From: Brachypodium distachyon
Taxonomy: Eukaryota; Streptophyta; Magnoliopsida; Poales; Poaceae
Assembly: GCF_000005505.3 (NCBI RefSeq)
Contig: NC_016132.3
Location: forward strand, 54,884,914 to 54,948,913
Direction of reading: 5' to 3'
DNA length: 64,000 nt
Below are positions 25,019 to 45,659 of this stretch, piece after piece. Numbering within the stretch: position 1 is the first letter of the stretch; every line of letters starts with the position of its first letter. The position numbers were made by a program, and so were the translations under genes. Below the pieces are notes generated by a model. The model was not told the origin of the DNA, made no database searches, and was given only the letters and a program-made list of their open reading frames with translations.

Positions 25019-27954
25019 GACATGCTTGGGCGTGAAATTGGAAGGCCGGAGGAGGAGATTGGGGCGGCCGGGCTGGCTGGGCCGGCGCGCGTGCGGTCGG
25101 ACTGGGCCGGTCCGGTTTTCTAATTTTTTTTCTTTTAGCCTTTTCTTTTTCTGCTTTTCTCATTTCTTTGATATCTTTTGAGTTTGAACTCCAAATTGGT
25201 CCAAATAAATTCCAGAAAATTTGTAAAATCATGTTCTACCAAGATACAACTTTTGGAAGTAGTTTCTCTTCAAAATAAAATATGTAAAAATACATTTGCC
25301 CTATAAATGCTTTAGGGCCATATAACTATTTAAATAAAATACTTTTTCAACTCCAAATAATTAACCAAAAATTATGGGATAGCTTATATATGCATTAAAC
25401 CCTTTTTATACATCAACCTATTGGTTTGAAAATCCAAAGGTTACAGGGATGTAAACAAAATCTCTTAAAGCCTTTTGTGATTCAAAATTTGAATTCAAAT
25501 ATGCAATTGTGGCATGATGCTTATGAATGCAATGCACATGTAAAAGTTTGAAATTTTGGGATGTTACACATGATGTCACCATCAGGTTTTGGATGTATAT
25601 ATCCTTCCGACCACGGTGAGGGTGCGAACTTGCCAACCCTGGTTCGACGTTTGCAAGGTGGTGAAGCAGATGCTGCACCAAACAGTATCTTACTCTCCGC
25701 GCAGTCCACATCCTCCGTCCTCATAATCAAATCGACCATGTTACCTTCCATGGATAATTTAGTAGCTGCTGGAGAACCAGGAGCCATTAGATCTTGTGGT
25801 GTTGTTTTCTTCGAGCAGTCACTAGAAGCTGTGAAGGATGGAACAGAATAGATGCCAAGATCAAAAGAAGGTGGTTCAAAGTCCATGTTGCTGAACATAG
25901 ATCTCCTGCCATCTATTTGTGGAAGGAATTAAAAGAATAATTATGAATATAGCTGTTGATTGTAAAATTAGGCATGTAATGTAAGTTACCTGAGTCAGCG
26001 GTCTTTGATTTCTTGTTTATTGCATCATTCAATTGAGATGAGGACCTCTTGGGGGTGTCCTCTAGAGATTTCATTGAACGCACAGGGGATGTACAGTCCT
26101 TGCTTTGAGCTAGAATGGCAACATTTATATCTTAGATCGTTGGAAAAATTTAAAGATTGAGTTATGTGAAACAGTACCTTCAAATTGAGAGTTAGGTTGA
26201 TCTTTGTTATCTCCTCTTTTGATGGAGCTGTTCGCGGAAGTTGGAGGGAAAAGTGGTACCCAGTTCAGAATACTATATTTAATGATGTATTAATAGGAAG
26301 TGTAGATGTACCTTCTGTTCTTGAAGTTGAAGCTGATTGTCGCGGTGGTAGTTGGGGTACTCCACAGATGAATGTGCATATCTTGTCAGCAACCCATAAG
26401 TTTTGGTGCAGTAGATGACTCTTCTCAGCAGTGTGCCTTTCGTTCATTGCTCGTACCATTGTTGCATTATATAGTTTCAAATCATTCGCCAGCGTTGTAT
26501 TGCACTGGATGATTTTGATGTGAACATGTTAGTTATGAGTATGTAAGAGTGGATGGAAAAGAACATTTATTGTTTTCTTACGAGAGTAGGGTATTTTTCT
26601 CGGAGGAATTGAGGCAAGGTTGCTGTGTTGATTGGAAAGCTGGTTCCGGAGTTTGTTGGTATGGAAGGACAAATGGGAGTACTTTGGTTGGGAACGACGA
26701 CCCTACCCCTCGTATTGAACTGCATGGCATCAAGATGTTATTTCAGGAAGAAGTACTATATGATATGAAATAGATTACTTGGAGAATGAGATGATGGCAG
26801 ATGGTACCTACTTGGCTCCATAACCACCTCCGGGCTTAGCATCAGCTAATATAAGCTTGTTAAGTACTTCTGTTGGAAAAGCCTTCATACGAGGGAAAAT
26901 ATTCTTTCGAGGTTGTAGTGGTCCAAGTAAGAGATTATCTAGATAGTGGATCTGAGAAGTAAACAATATGAAGTGAGTACGCAGGAAGTTTTAGAACACA
27001 TACAGGATTGTAGGTATAAGTACATGTAGAATTAAATACATCAGGGTCAATATGGTTGAGGTATTAGAAGAAGTGGTACATTAGGGTACATGTTGATTGG
27101 AGCTATAATTACATGAGTGTACACTAGGGAGAGGCATTAAAAGGAAGGAGTACATTACGTTGATGTTTTATAAATAAGAAATACATTAGGGTATTTTATG
27201 TGTACCTGCAGAAATATGTGACAACCAAATATGTTGGAAACAACTTTGTTCATGGATAAGTCAGCCTGTAGTTTTTGAGCTGCCTCAATGATCCCTTTTA
27301 GAACATACGCACACCAGTTGTATTCACCAATCTCTTCGGAACAACGCAAGGCGCCAAGGAAATCAGTATTGACATGATCATACTTTGTAGATGGTGAAAG
27401 GAGATGACCCATAACAATGATAACAAATGCCATCTTGAATGCGTCCTTTTGTAATCTTGTGCTTTCTTCTGACAAATCCATGAGGACAATCTTCTCGGCA
27501 TCTTTGAGGCTGATCTTGGTCATGGATATACCAGCTTGTTCACGAATGTATGCCATGGTCGCATCCGATATTTTAGTTTCAGGTCCCAGTACATCGCGAT
27601 GCCCGCATGGAATACCAAATACTCTATTGACATCCTGAGGTACAAAGGGGAGCCTCCGAATTGAATCCATGACGATTGCGAGGTCTATGCAATCAACGTG
27701 CCGAAGAAGCCAAGTACTGAAAATGCGACTAACTGAATTCCATAGAGGCAGTTCCAATAATCTGCCAAAACCTATTTCCTTGACCAACTGCCTTTTGATT
27801 GCATTGAATTTCTTGATAATCTAGTAGAGGGTCTTTGCGGAGGTCCTTGATGTTGCTGACTTGGTTGTTGCAGAAGTTTGACTTTCATCATTGCTATCGT
27901 ACTGTGTGACTTCATCAGTACTATCAGAATGTGCAGCACGTCCTTTGAACTGTC

Positions 27955-28690
27955 AGAAAAGAAGTAGTAACATATGAATCGTGAGTTGAATGATGAAGTA
28001 CAACATTGTGTGGAAACAGTAGAGGTACATGAGGGCACATTAGGTTGGTGTATTAGATGAAGAGGTAGATGATGGTACATGTTGTGACATCATTGAGTGG
28101 AACCAATATAACATAATGGCATATAAGAAGAAATACATGAGGGTACATTACGTTGGGGCGTTGGAAGAGGGGGTACATTAGGGTCACTTTGTGGAGATGA
28201 TTGAGTGGAACCAATAGAATTGAGTGGGTTCATGTGGACTGAAGCAGCAAGTACGGCAACATATAAGTACGGCAACATATATAAGTCAGCAAGATGACAT
28301 GGATACATCAGGGTACATTGTTCGGGACATGATTGAGTGGAAGCAATAGAAGAGTGGATCCATGTTGACTGAAGTAGCAGGAAAGAAACATAAAGTACAT
28401 GCTGACATGGATATAACATGAGATGTGGAATTATGTAAAGAAGGATACATTAGGTTGGGGCATTGTAAGAGTGGGTACACAGGAACGCAGTGTGGTGACA
28501 TGATTGAGTCGAAGCAATATAATTGAGTGGGTCAATGTCGACTGAAGTACATGGAAGTAACATTACATATAGAATGAAGTACATGGAAGTACTTTAGGTT
28601 AGATGGGGTACATTTTAAGAACAGCGTAAGAAGAGTTAAAGAACTAGCTAGTGGAAGAAAGCAGAAGATTGGGGTACATTATAAACAAGT
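27955..28690. repeat. GGGTACATTA-type motif array upstream of copy C
   Basis: Short words of the form GGTACATTAG, GGGTACATT and TACATGAGGGTACATT recur every 20-60 bp through this stretch, and again in the copy C intron at 27000-27200. Several longer blocks repeat, such as TGATTGAGTGGAA with AAGCAATA nearby at 28195, 28330 and 28500. No gene is seen. Confidence 0.55.
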
Positions 28691-30072
28691 AGTTTGCGTA
28701 CCTTGGAAAGGCTCATTTGTTCGGTTTGGGGGGAGCAGCAACGCAATCTGGAAATGCTGGAATGAGTGGTGTTAGCGGTACATAGTTTGAAACCACAGAA
28801 ATGTTTGAACAAATGGTAAATCTGAAGTACCTGGCCTAGCAAATATGAAGGAGGACGAAATGTACATCATCTGGAAATAAGTAATAACAGGAAGAGTTAT
28901 GCACGAAGAACAAAGAAGTGGAGAAGGAAATAGAAACCAAAGGGACAGACAGCATCGAACGTCGGCGGAAATCTAACCTCGCGAAGAACTGGGACGAAGG
29001 TACATCTCAGAGAAGCAGGAAGAAGACGGAGTACAAAAACAGAACGATCGAGGAAGAAGCACGAAGAACAGAACGTGGAACAACAAAGATGGAGGGAAGG
29101 AGGAACTAGATACGGAGTTCAGGAATGATCTCTTCCAGAGGGACGAACAGATGGAGCGAAGGAGGAAGAGGAGGAAGGAACAGAACGAAGAAAGACAAAA
29201 TATCTTAACCCACCATCGGTCTGGCAAGGTGAGACAACCTGACATGAACGTGGGGCCAAGGACATGACTCGACGAGCGTACGCAGGGCTAGAAAAATAGT
29301 CAAATCAATTGTTTGATACAAAAAGGAGAATTTCCCAGACCGTGCGACTCAATGAAGGCCAGGATCGGACGGACACAACGGTGGGGCAAGATCGCTCCGG
29401 AGCTATCGAGAGGTTTTGCATGCAAAACCCTTGCTTTATGGGGCGATGTGCTTTGAGATTCAGGCAAGTTCAATCGGTTTGTGTTGCTGTAGCGCACCGC
29501 GCCCGTCAATACATAACAGAGTTCCAAAAACGTGTATCGAATGGTATGATACTTCCTCCGTCTAACAAAGGACCTCTCAATTTTGATTAAATTTGAATAC
29601 ATCTATATACTAAGTCATGTCTAGATACATTCAAATTTTGACAAAGTTGAGATTTTTTTTTTACGGAGGGAGTATCAGAAAATCAGCTAAAAACTCGGAT
29701 TCCGGCCACAATCTCCACCGCAGTCAACGACTAGTGAATTGTTCAACGATCGACGATCAGCCAGTTGGTTTGTTTCTCACCCAGCCAGCAGCGCACAACA
29801 GACTGGCAGATCTCAGTTTCTGCAGGTTCTGTCGCAGCGGCAGCACCGCTAGCAAAGCCAGTTGCGACATGGCAACACTTCCGCGACGCACCTGTCGCCT
29901 GACAACACAGAATCCAGGGGCGGACCGCGGTGTCTAGACTCATGAACCCGGACGATACGTCGGCCGGAGGTTTCCCCAAAACACCCACGGATTTGCACAA
30001 AACCACTGCCACCCACCGGTTTTCCGCCCACCAGACAGCAGCCAGTCAGCGGCGCCTCCGTCAGTCCAGCTT
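28691..30072. other. Spacer between copy C and the desaturase gene
   Basis: A purine-rich plus strand (28.90-29.18 kb), pyrimidine-rich on the minus strand, may be the leader of copy C, whose first exon should lie here. No convincing frame was found. A Stowaway MITE lies at 29552-29672. The remainder to 30072 is the likely promoter of the desaturase gene. Confidence 0.35.
29552..29672. mobile_element. Stowaway MITE, 121 bp
   Basis: CTTCCTCCGT at the left, ACGGAGGGAG at the right, TA on each side, and an AT-rich self-complementary middle (CTCAATTTTGATTAAATTTG and its near complement). Confidence 0.85.
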
Positions 30073-30079
30073 TTATATA
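30073..30079 (+). promoter_or_regulatory. TATA box of the desaturase gene
   Basis: TTTATATACC about 90 nt before the ATG at 30168, with a pyrimidine-rich, C-rich leader after it. The sequence is seen; use as promoter is inferred. Confidence 0.6.
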
Positions 30080-30167
30080 CCGAGCCCCCCGACGCGCATC
30101 CTCCGCAGTCCGGTCGACGACGCAACAGTACAACACAGCACCACCGCCCCCATCAGGAGCCACAGCA

Positions 30168-31393
30168 ATGCAGGCCCACGCCATCGTCCGCGCTCCGGCC
30201 CATCACCACCACCTGCCGCCCCTCTCGCGCCACCATTGCCGTCCTGTCTCCGCGGCGGCGGTGGCGCCGCCGCCCACGCAGCGGCGGGTGACGCACTCGA
30301 TGCCGCCGGAGAAGGCGGAGGTGTTCCGATCGCTGCAGGGGTGGGCGACCCAGTCGCTGCTGCCGCTGCTCAAGCCGGTGGAGGACTGCTGGCAGCCGAC
30401 GGACTTCCTGCCGGACTCGTCGTCCGAGATGTTCGAGCACGAGGCCCGCGAGCTCCGCGCGCGCGCCGCGGGGCTCCCCGACGAGCTGTACGTGGTGCTG
30501 GTGGGCGACATGGTCACGGAGGAGGCGCTCCCCACGTACCAGACCATGATCAACACCCTCGACGGCGTCCGCGACGAGACCGGCGCCAGCGCCTGCCCCT
30601 GGGCCGTCTGGACCCGCTCCTGGACCGCCGAGGAGAACCGCCACGGCGACGTCCTCAACAAGTACCTCTACCTCTCCGGCCGCGTCGACATGCGCATGGT
30701 CGAGAAGACCGTCCAGTTCCTCATCGGCTCCGGCATGGTACGAATCCCATAATTACGCTTCTTGAATCAATCAGTCTATCGAGGGAATCCCTTTGAGCTT
30801 TGAACAATTGGTTGCGTTTGCAGGACCCGAGGACGGAGAACAACCCGTACCTGGGCTTCGTCTACACCAGCTTCCAGGAGCGCGCGACGGCCGTGTCGCA
30901 CGGCAACACGGCGCGGCTCGCCAAGGCGCACGGGGACGACACGCTGGCGCGCGCGTGCGGCACCATCGCGGCCGACGAGAAGCGGCACGAGACCGCGTAC
31001 GCGCGCATCGTGGAGCAGCTGCTGCGGCTCGACCCGGACGGCGCCGTGCTGGCCGTGGCGGACATGATGCGCAAGCGGATCACCATGCCGGCGCACCTCA
31101 TGCGCGACGGCCGGGACCCGGGCCTCTTCGGCCACTTCGCCGCCGTGGCGCAGCGCCTTGGGGTGTACACCGCCAGGGACTACGCCGACATCGTCGAGTT
31201 CCTCGTCAAGCGGTGGAAGCTGGAGGCCCTGGAGGGAGGGCTCTCGGGCGAGGGCCGGAGGGCCCGGGACTACCTCTGCGGGCTCGCGCCGAGGATGCGG
31301 CGGGCGGCGGAAAGGGCGGAGGATATGGCCAAGAAGGATGAGCCCAGGAAGATTAAATTCAGCTGGATCTTTGATAGGGAAGTGGTCGCGTAG
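30168..31393 (+). CDS. Plastid stearoyl-/acyl-[acyl-carrier-protein] desaturase
   Basis: Two exons, 30168-30737 and 30824-31393, join in phase 0 to give 379 aa, close to the family's usual length of about 390. Both di-iron motifs are present: EENRHG at residues 155-160 and DEKRHE at 241-246, along with [11 protein letters not shown] and SFQERAT, so the enzyme looks intact. These soluble stromal enzymes insert a cis double bond into acyl chains bound to ACP, using ferredoxin and O2. The His/Pro-rich first 40 or so residues look like a transit peptide. Exons are very GC-rich, as is common for short grass genes. Which position and chain length it prefers cannot be read from the sequence. It is convergent with the PPR gene 424 bp downstream. 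Confidence 0.93.
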
Positions 31394-31817
31394 TGTTGGT
31401 CTGACTTCTGAGACTGAGCTGTGCTGACCATGGATGTCGTTGTCAGCTGGATCTTTGCAATGTTGGTTTGTACTTAGTTTATAGTACCTTTTAAATTTGG
31501 AAACATGGGGGGAATGTTATATTCTAGAATGGTAACCATCATGGTTTGGTTTTGAACAATCGAAGCACATGACAGTCGTACCAAATGTCTGACAATGGCA
31601 TACAAAGTATACAATGGTATGATCTGCATTTCACTGGAAAAATGTCAGCTGAACTTCCTTACAATAAGTCACCGTGGCTAAACTTTCTGAAACAAATCCA
31701 TCAAGTTCAACCCCCAAGGTATTGATCAGAAAAACTAAGAGTCGGTATAAGTGACTTTTCTACCCAAAAACATGTGAAACGAAACAAAATGAACTTACAG
31801 TTAGCTACATGGATGTT
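31394..31817. other. Convergent 3' spacer between desaturase and PPR genes
   Basis: Holds the 3' ends of both genes. No further gene is seen. Confidence 0.6.
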
Positions 31818-33440
31818 CTACTCCCTGCAATACAGTTTATTTTCAGCAATGTCAAGCTCAACTGAACTGCACCCTGGAGTCTTCTCAACACCATGGCTTG
31901 CCATCTTTCGCCTGACGCGCTCTGCCTGCTCCCAGCTCTCCGATGCGGCCAAGATATTTGACCGCATGATGTACTCTGCATCATTTGTCGATGCACGATC
32001 AGAGTGCAACCGGTCGATCTCGTCTGACACCCGTTCAGACATCTCTCCATTGGCATACACTCTGCAAGCTCCGAGCAGAGTGCCCCAGATGACCTCATTA
32101 GGTTCCACGGCCATGTTATTGACGATCACGTAAGCTTCCTCAAGTCTTCCAGCACGGGCCAAGAGATCAACCAGGCATCCGTAGTGCTCCACTCCAGCAG
32201 CAACTCCATACACGCCAAAACTGTTGAAGATTCTTAAACCTTCCTCCACAAACCCTCCGTGCGTGCAAGCTCCAAGCACGGCGAGAAGGGTGATCTCGTT
32301 AGGCTTCTGCTCCGAACACTCCATCTGGGAGAACAGACGTATTGCCTCATCGCTCCTGCCATGGCTAGCAAGTGCAGAGATCATTGTGTTCCAGCATTCA
32401 GTGTTCCTCCGGTGCATGTTGTCGAAAACCGTTCGTGCATATGCGAGGTCACCACACTTGGCGTACATATCAACCAAGCCATTCAAAACAAAGTGGTTCT
32501 TCCGGATATGCTTCTTGTTGATGAAATCGTGGACCTTTCGTCCTTGCTCTAGTGACCCAAGCTGCGCGCAGGCAGACAACAAACTAGCCATGGTGAACTC
32601 GTCCGGCTTGACCCTGTCCTCCAACATCCGGTGAAAAGCCTGCAGTGCCTCCTCACAGCACCCAATTTGCGCATACCCGGCAATCAGCGCATTCCAGTTC
32701 ACCAAGTTCCGCACCGGAATTCTGTCGAACATCTCTTGCGCATCATCGGCACTACCGGCCTTGAAGTAACCAGTGATCATCGACGACCACACAAACACGT
32801 TCCTCACGGGCATCGCGTCGAACATCTCCCTCGCGGTCTCCATATCACCAGCGGCCACATAACCGTGCACGACCACGGTCCACGTGACGACGGTCCGCAA
32901 ACCCATCGGCATCGCCTCGAACCACCTCCGGGCCTCCGCCATGTCGCCCTTCTCCGCAAACCCACGTATCACCGTCGCCCACGTGACAGGCGTCCGGGAA
33001 CCCATGTGAGAGAACAGCGCCTCGGCCTGGCCCATGTCGCCCGCCGCGGCGTACCCGGCGAGCATCGCGTTGCACGTGACGACGTTCCTCTCCGGCATTC
33101 CGTCGAACACGCCGCGCGCGTCGGCGATGAGGCCGCACTTGCAGTACATGGACACCAGCGTGGTGCCCACGAGCAGGTCCTGGGCAAAGGCGGCCTTGAC
33201 GGCTTCGGCGTGGAGGGATCTACCGAAGCGGGGCTCGGCCCGGGAGGCGGCGGCCTTGAGGAGGACGGGTAGGAGCGGCAGGTGATGCGTTTGCCGGGGC
33301 AGATTCTTGGCGTAGACGAGGGCGGCTTCCTGTAGGGAGGAATTGACGGCGTACTCCTTGACGAGGCGCGCCCACCTGTCAGGGTCATTGAACCCGGCCG
33401 TCAGGTAGTACGCGTGGAGCTGCTTCGCTCGGCTGGCCAT
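31818..33440 (-). CDS. PLS-class pentatricopeptide repeat (PPR) protein, E subgroup
   Basis: One uninterrupted frame of 540 aa with no intron, typical of plant PPR genes. Repeats are visible from about residue 90 onward: TLVSMYCKCGLIADARGVFD, NAMLAGYAAAGDMGQAEALF, ATVIRGFAEKGDMAEARRWF, SSMITGYFKAGSADDAQEMF, NALIAGYAQIGCCEEALQAF, NGLVDMYAKCGDLAYARTVF, NTMISALASHGRSDEAIRLF. The C-terminus has the E-type region (IWGTLLGACRVYANGEMSER, then EQAERVRRKMASHGVEKTPG) and stops at KLYCRE without a DYW deaminase domain. Such proteins bind organellar RNA and commonly help select C-to-U editing sites with partner proteins, or act in splicing. The RNA target and the organelle are not readable here. The start is the first Met, near a GC-rich leader. 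Confidence 0.93.
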   Translation of the reverse strand: MASRAKQLHAYYLTAGFNDPDRWARLVKEYAVNSSLQEAALVYAKNLPRQTHHLPLLPVLLKAAASRAEPRFGRSLHAEAVKAAFAQDLLVGTTLVSMYCKCGLIADARGVFDGMPERNVVTCNAMLAGYAAAGDMGQAEALFSHMGSRTPVTWATVIRGFAEKGDMAEARRWFEAMPMGLRTVVTWTVVVHGYVAAGDMETAREMFDAMPVRNVFVWSSMITGYFKAGSADDAQEMFDRIPVRNLVNWNALIAGYAQIGCCEEALQAFHRMLEDRVKPDEFTMASLLSACAQLGSLEQGRKVHDFINKKHIRKNHFVLNGLVDMYAKCGDLAYARTVFDNMHRRNTECWNTMISALASHGRSDEAIRLFSQMECSEQKPNEITLLAVLGACTHGGFVEEGLRIFNSFGVYGVAAGVEHYGCLVDLLARAGRLEEAYVIVNNMAVEPNEVIWGTLLGACRVYANGEMSERVSDEIDRLHSDRASTNDAEYIMRSNILAASESWEQAERVRRKMASHGVEKTPGCSSVELDIAENKLYCRE

Positions 33441-33924
33441 GGGGGGTGGTGCCTCTCATCGGCTGCTAGGCGGGATGAGGTCTTATAATGCTGTTGACTG
33501 AAGTTAGAATTGAGTCTGGCAGATTGGTTTCTGCTGAATCGTCAACAGATTTGTAAAAGCATCGAACGTTGAGGGACAATTGTGAATAGTTCACAGTGCA
33601 AGTGTTAAGCGTTCACAGGTAAAAGCACTTCCCTATTACGAACGGAAAATATAACCAGGTTACTAATACCAGTAAGCATATTTTCCTGTTCCAGATAAAC
33701 AATCAGATGATTCCGACATACAGTACTTAGAAGTAGTTATCATCATTCCCTGAACTGGCAGTAAGATATTATCAGTTTTCAGCAGACATCAGCATTTGCC
33801 GAAAGGTTAAGCCACATGATTCTACTTGAGCAGATATAGAGTATACAATACAAAAGGACAAAAACTACTACGGAGTACAAAAGGTCCCACTTCTACTGCC
33901 TAGAACGACTAAACGGCTTCAGCA
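33441..33924. other. Spacer between PPR gene and remodeller 3' end
   Basis: About 480 bp with the PPR gene promoter and the remodeller's 3' UTR. I see no MITE, RNA gene or extra frame. Confidence 0.5.
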
Positions 33925-45255
<11,331 letters not shown>

Positions 45256-45659
45256 CGGGATTCGATCTTCACTGTGCGGGTCGACTAGGGTTTGCGGGAT
45301 TTGAAAGGACGCGAGCAAGGAAGAGAAAACCCCCTTCGGGGAATGGCGGGAAGTTCTATGGGCGCTGTTTTGTCAGTGGACTTGGTGCTCGCAGTTTGCA
45401 ACACTGCTTGTGGGGCCCAGAAGGTGGATTTTCTGTGAGATTGGTCCACGGAAGTGACGCATGGGCGGGAAGAGGAAGGGGCGCCGCGACGGTGGGGAGT
45501 GGCCGAGCGGGACGGAGATTTGGACGCTCTTCGTCGTTGCGCTTGCGCAATGGCACTGGATCCTCTACGGACTGTGCGCTGCAATTCGCGGTGGCTTCGT
45601 GGGCGATTTGAGGTAGTACTGGAACTTCAAAGGATAAGACCGTCATCAATGAGCGCTCA
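45256..45659. other. Upstream region of the remodeller gene
   Basis: About 400 bp between the minus-strand start codon at 45255 and the LINE. It is GC-rich near the ATG and should hold the leader and core promoter. No TATA box is obvious to me. Confidence 0.45.

Larger units (their letters stand above)
21166..25568 (-). mobile_element. Solo LTR, same gypsy-like family as 4334-8836, TSD CATGA, with a nested copia LTR
   Basis: Begins TGAAGCGATCCCCC and ends GGGATGTTACA, with CATGA at 21161-21165 and 25569-25573. Its ends and several inner blocks match the 4.5-kb element, for example the stretch near 23030-23280 against 4840-5070. A 1.3-kb copia LTR lies inside it. Removing that leaves about 3.1 kb, so it is shorter than its sister by about 1.4 kb of AT-rich middle. 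It interrupts a coding exon of copy C; the reading frame continues across the site once the element and one TSD are ignored. Confidence 0.85.
19752..27949 (-). pseudogene. Cluster copy C: mobile domain plus Ulp1 (C48)-like domain, split by a 4.4-kb solo LTR in a coding exon
   Basis: Exons on the minus strand: 27949-27206 (mobile domain: LVKEIGFGRLLELPLWN, FVPQDVNRVFGIPCG, KMAFVIIVMGHLLSPS), 26951-26812 (HYLDNLLLG, IFPRMKAF), 26719-26582, 26504-26312 (NERHTAEKSHLLHQN), about 26227-26178, 26109-25990, 25912-25569 joined across the LTR to 21165-21111, 21037-20842 (MRWRHLLESDF), 20756-20661, 20585-20332, 20045-19970 and 19874-19752 (stop). Phases agree throughout, apart from the small 26.2-kb exon. 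The C-terminal part matches Ulp1-like transposon proteins: FIEQSWCAYMFD, HVLDP, then NQSGLCMLHCLRNYNG. The catalytic His and Cys of true C48 proteases are not at their usual places. In-frame stops at 27821-27823 and 20466-20468, and possibly at the end of the second exon, mark a pseudogene. The upstream first exon was not identified. Confidence 0.75.

Noticed and set aside
30153..31341. Long open frames on both strands over the desaturase exons
   Set aside because: They are shadows caused by the very high GC content; only the plus-strand frame with EENRHG and DEKRHE is coherent and splices cleanly.
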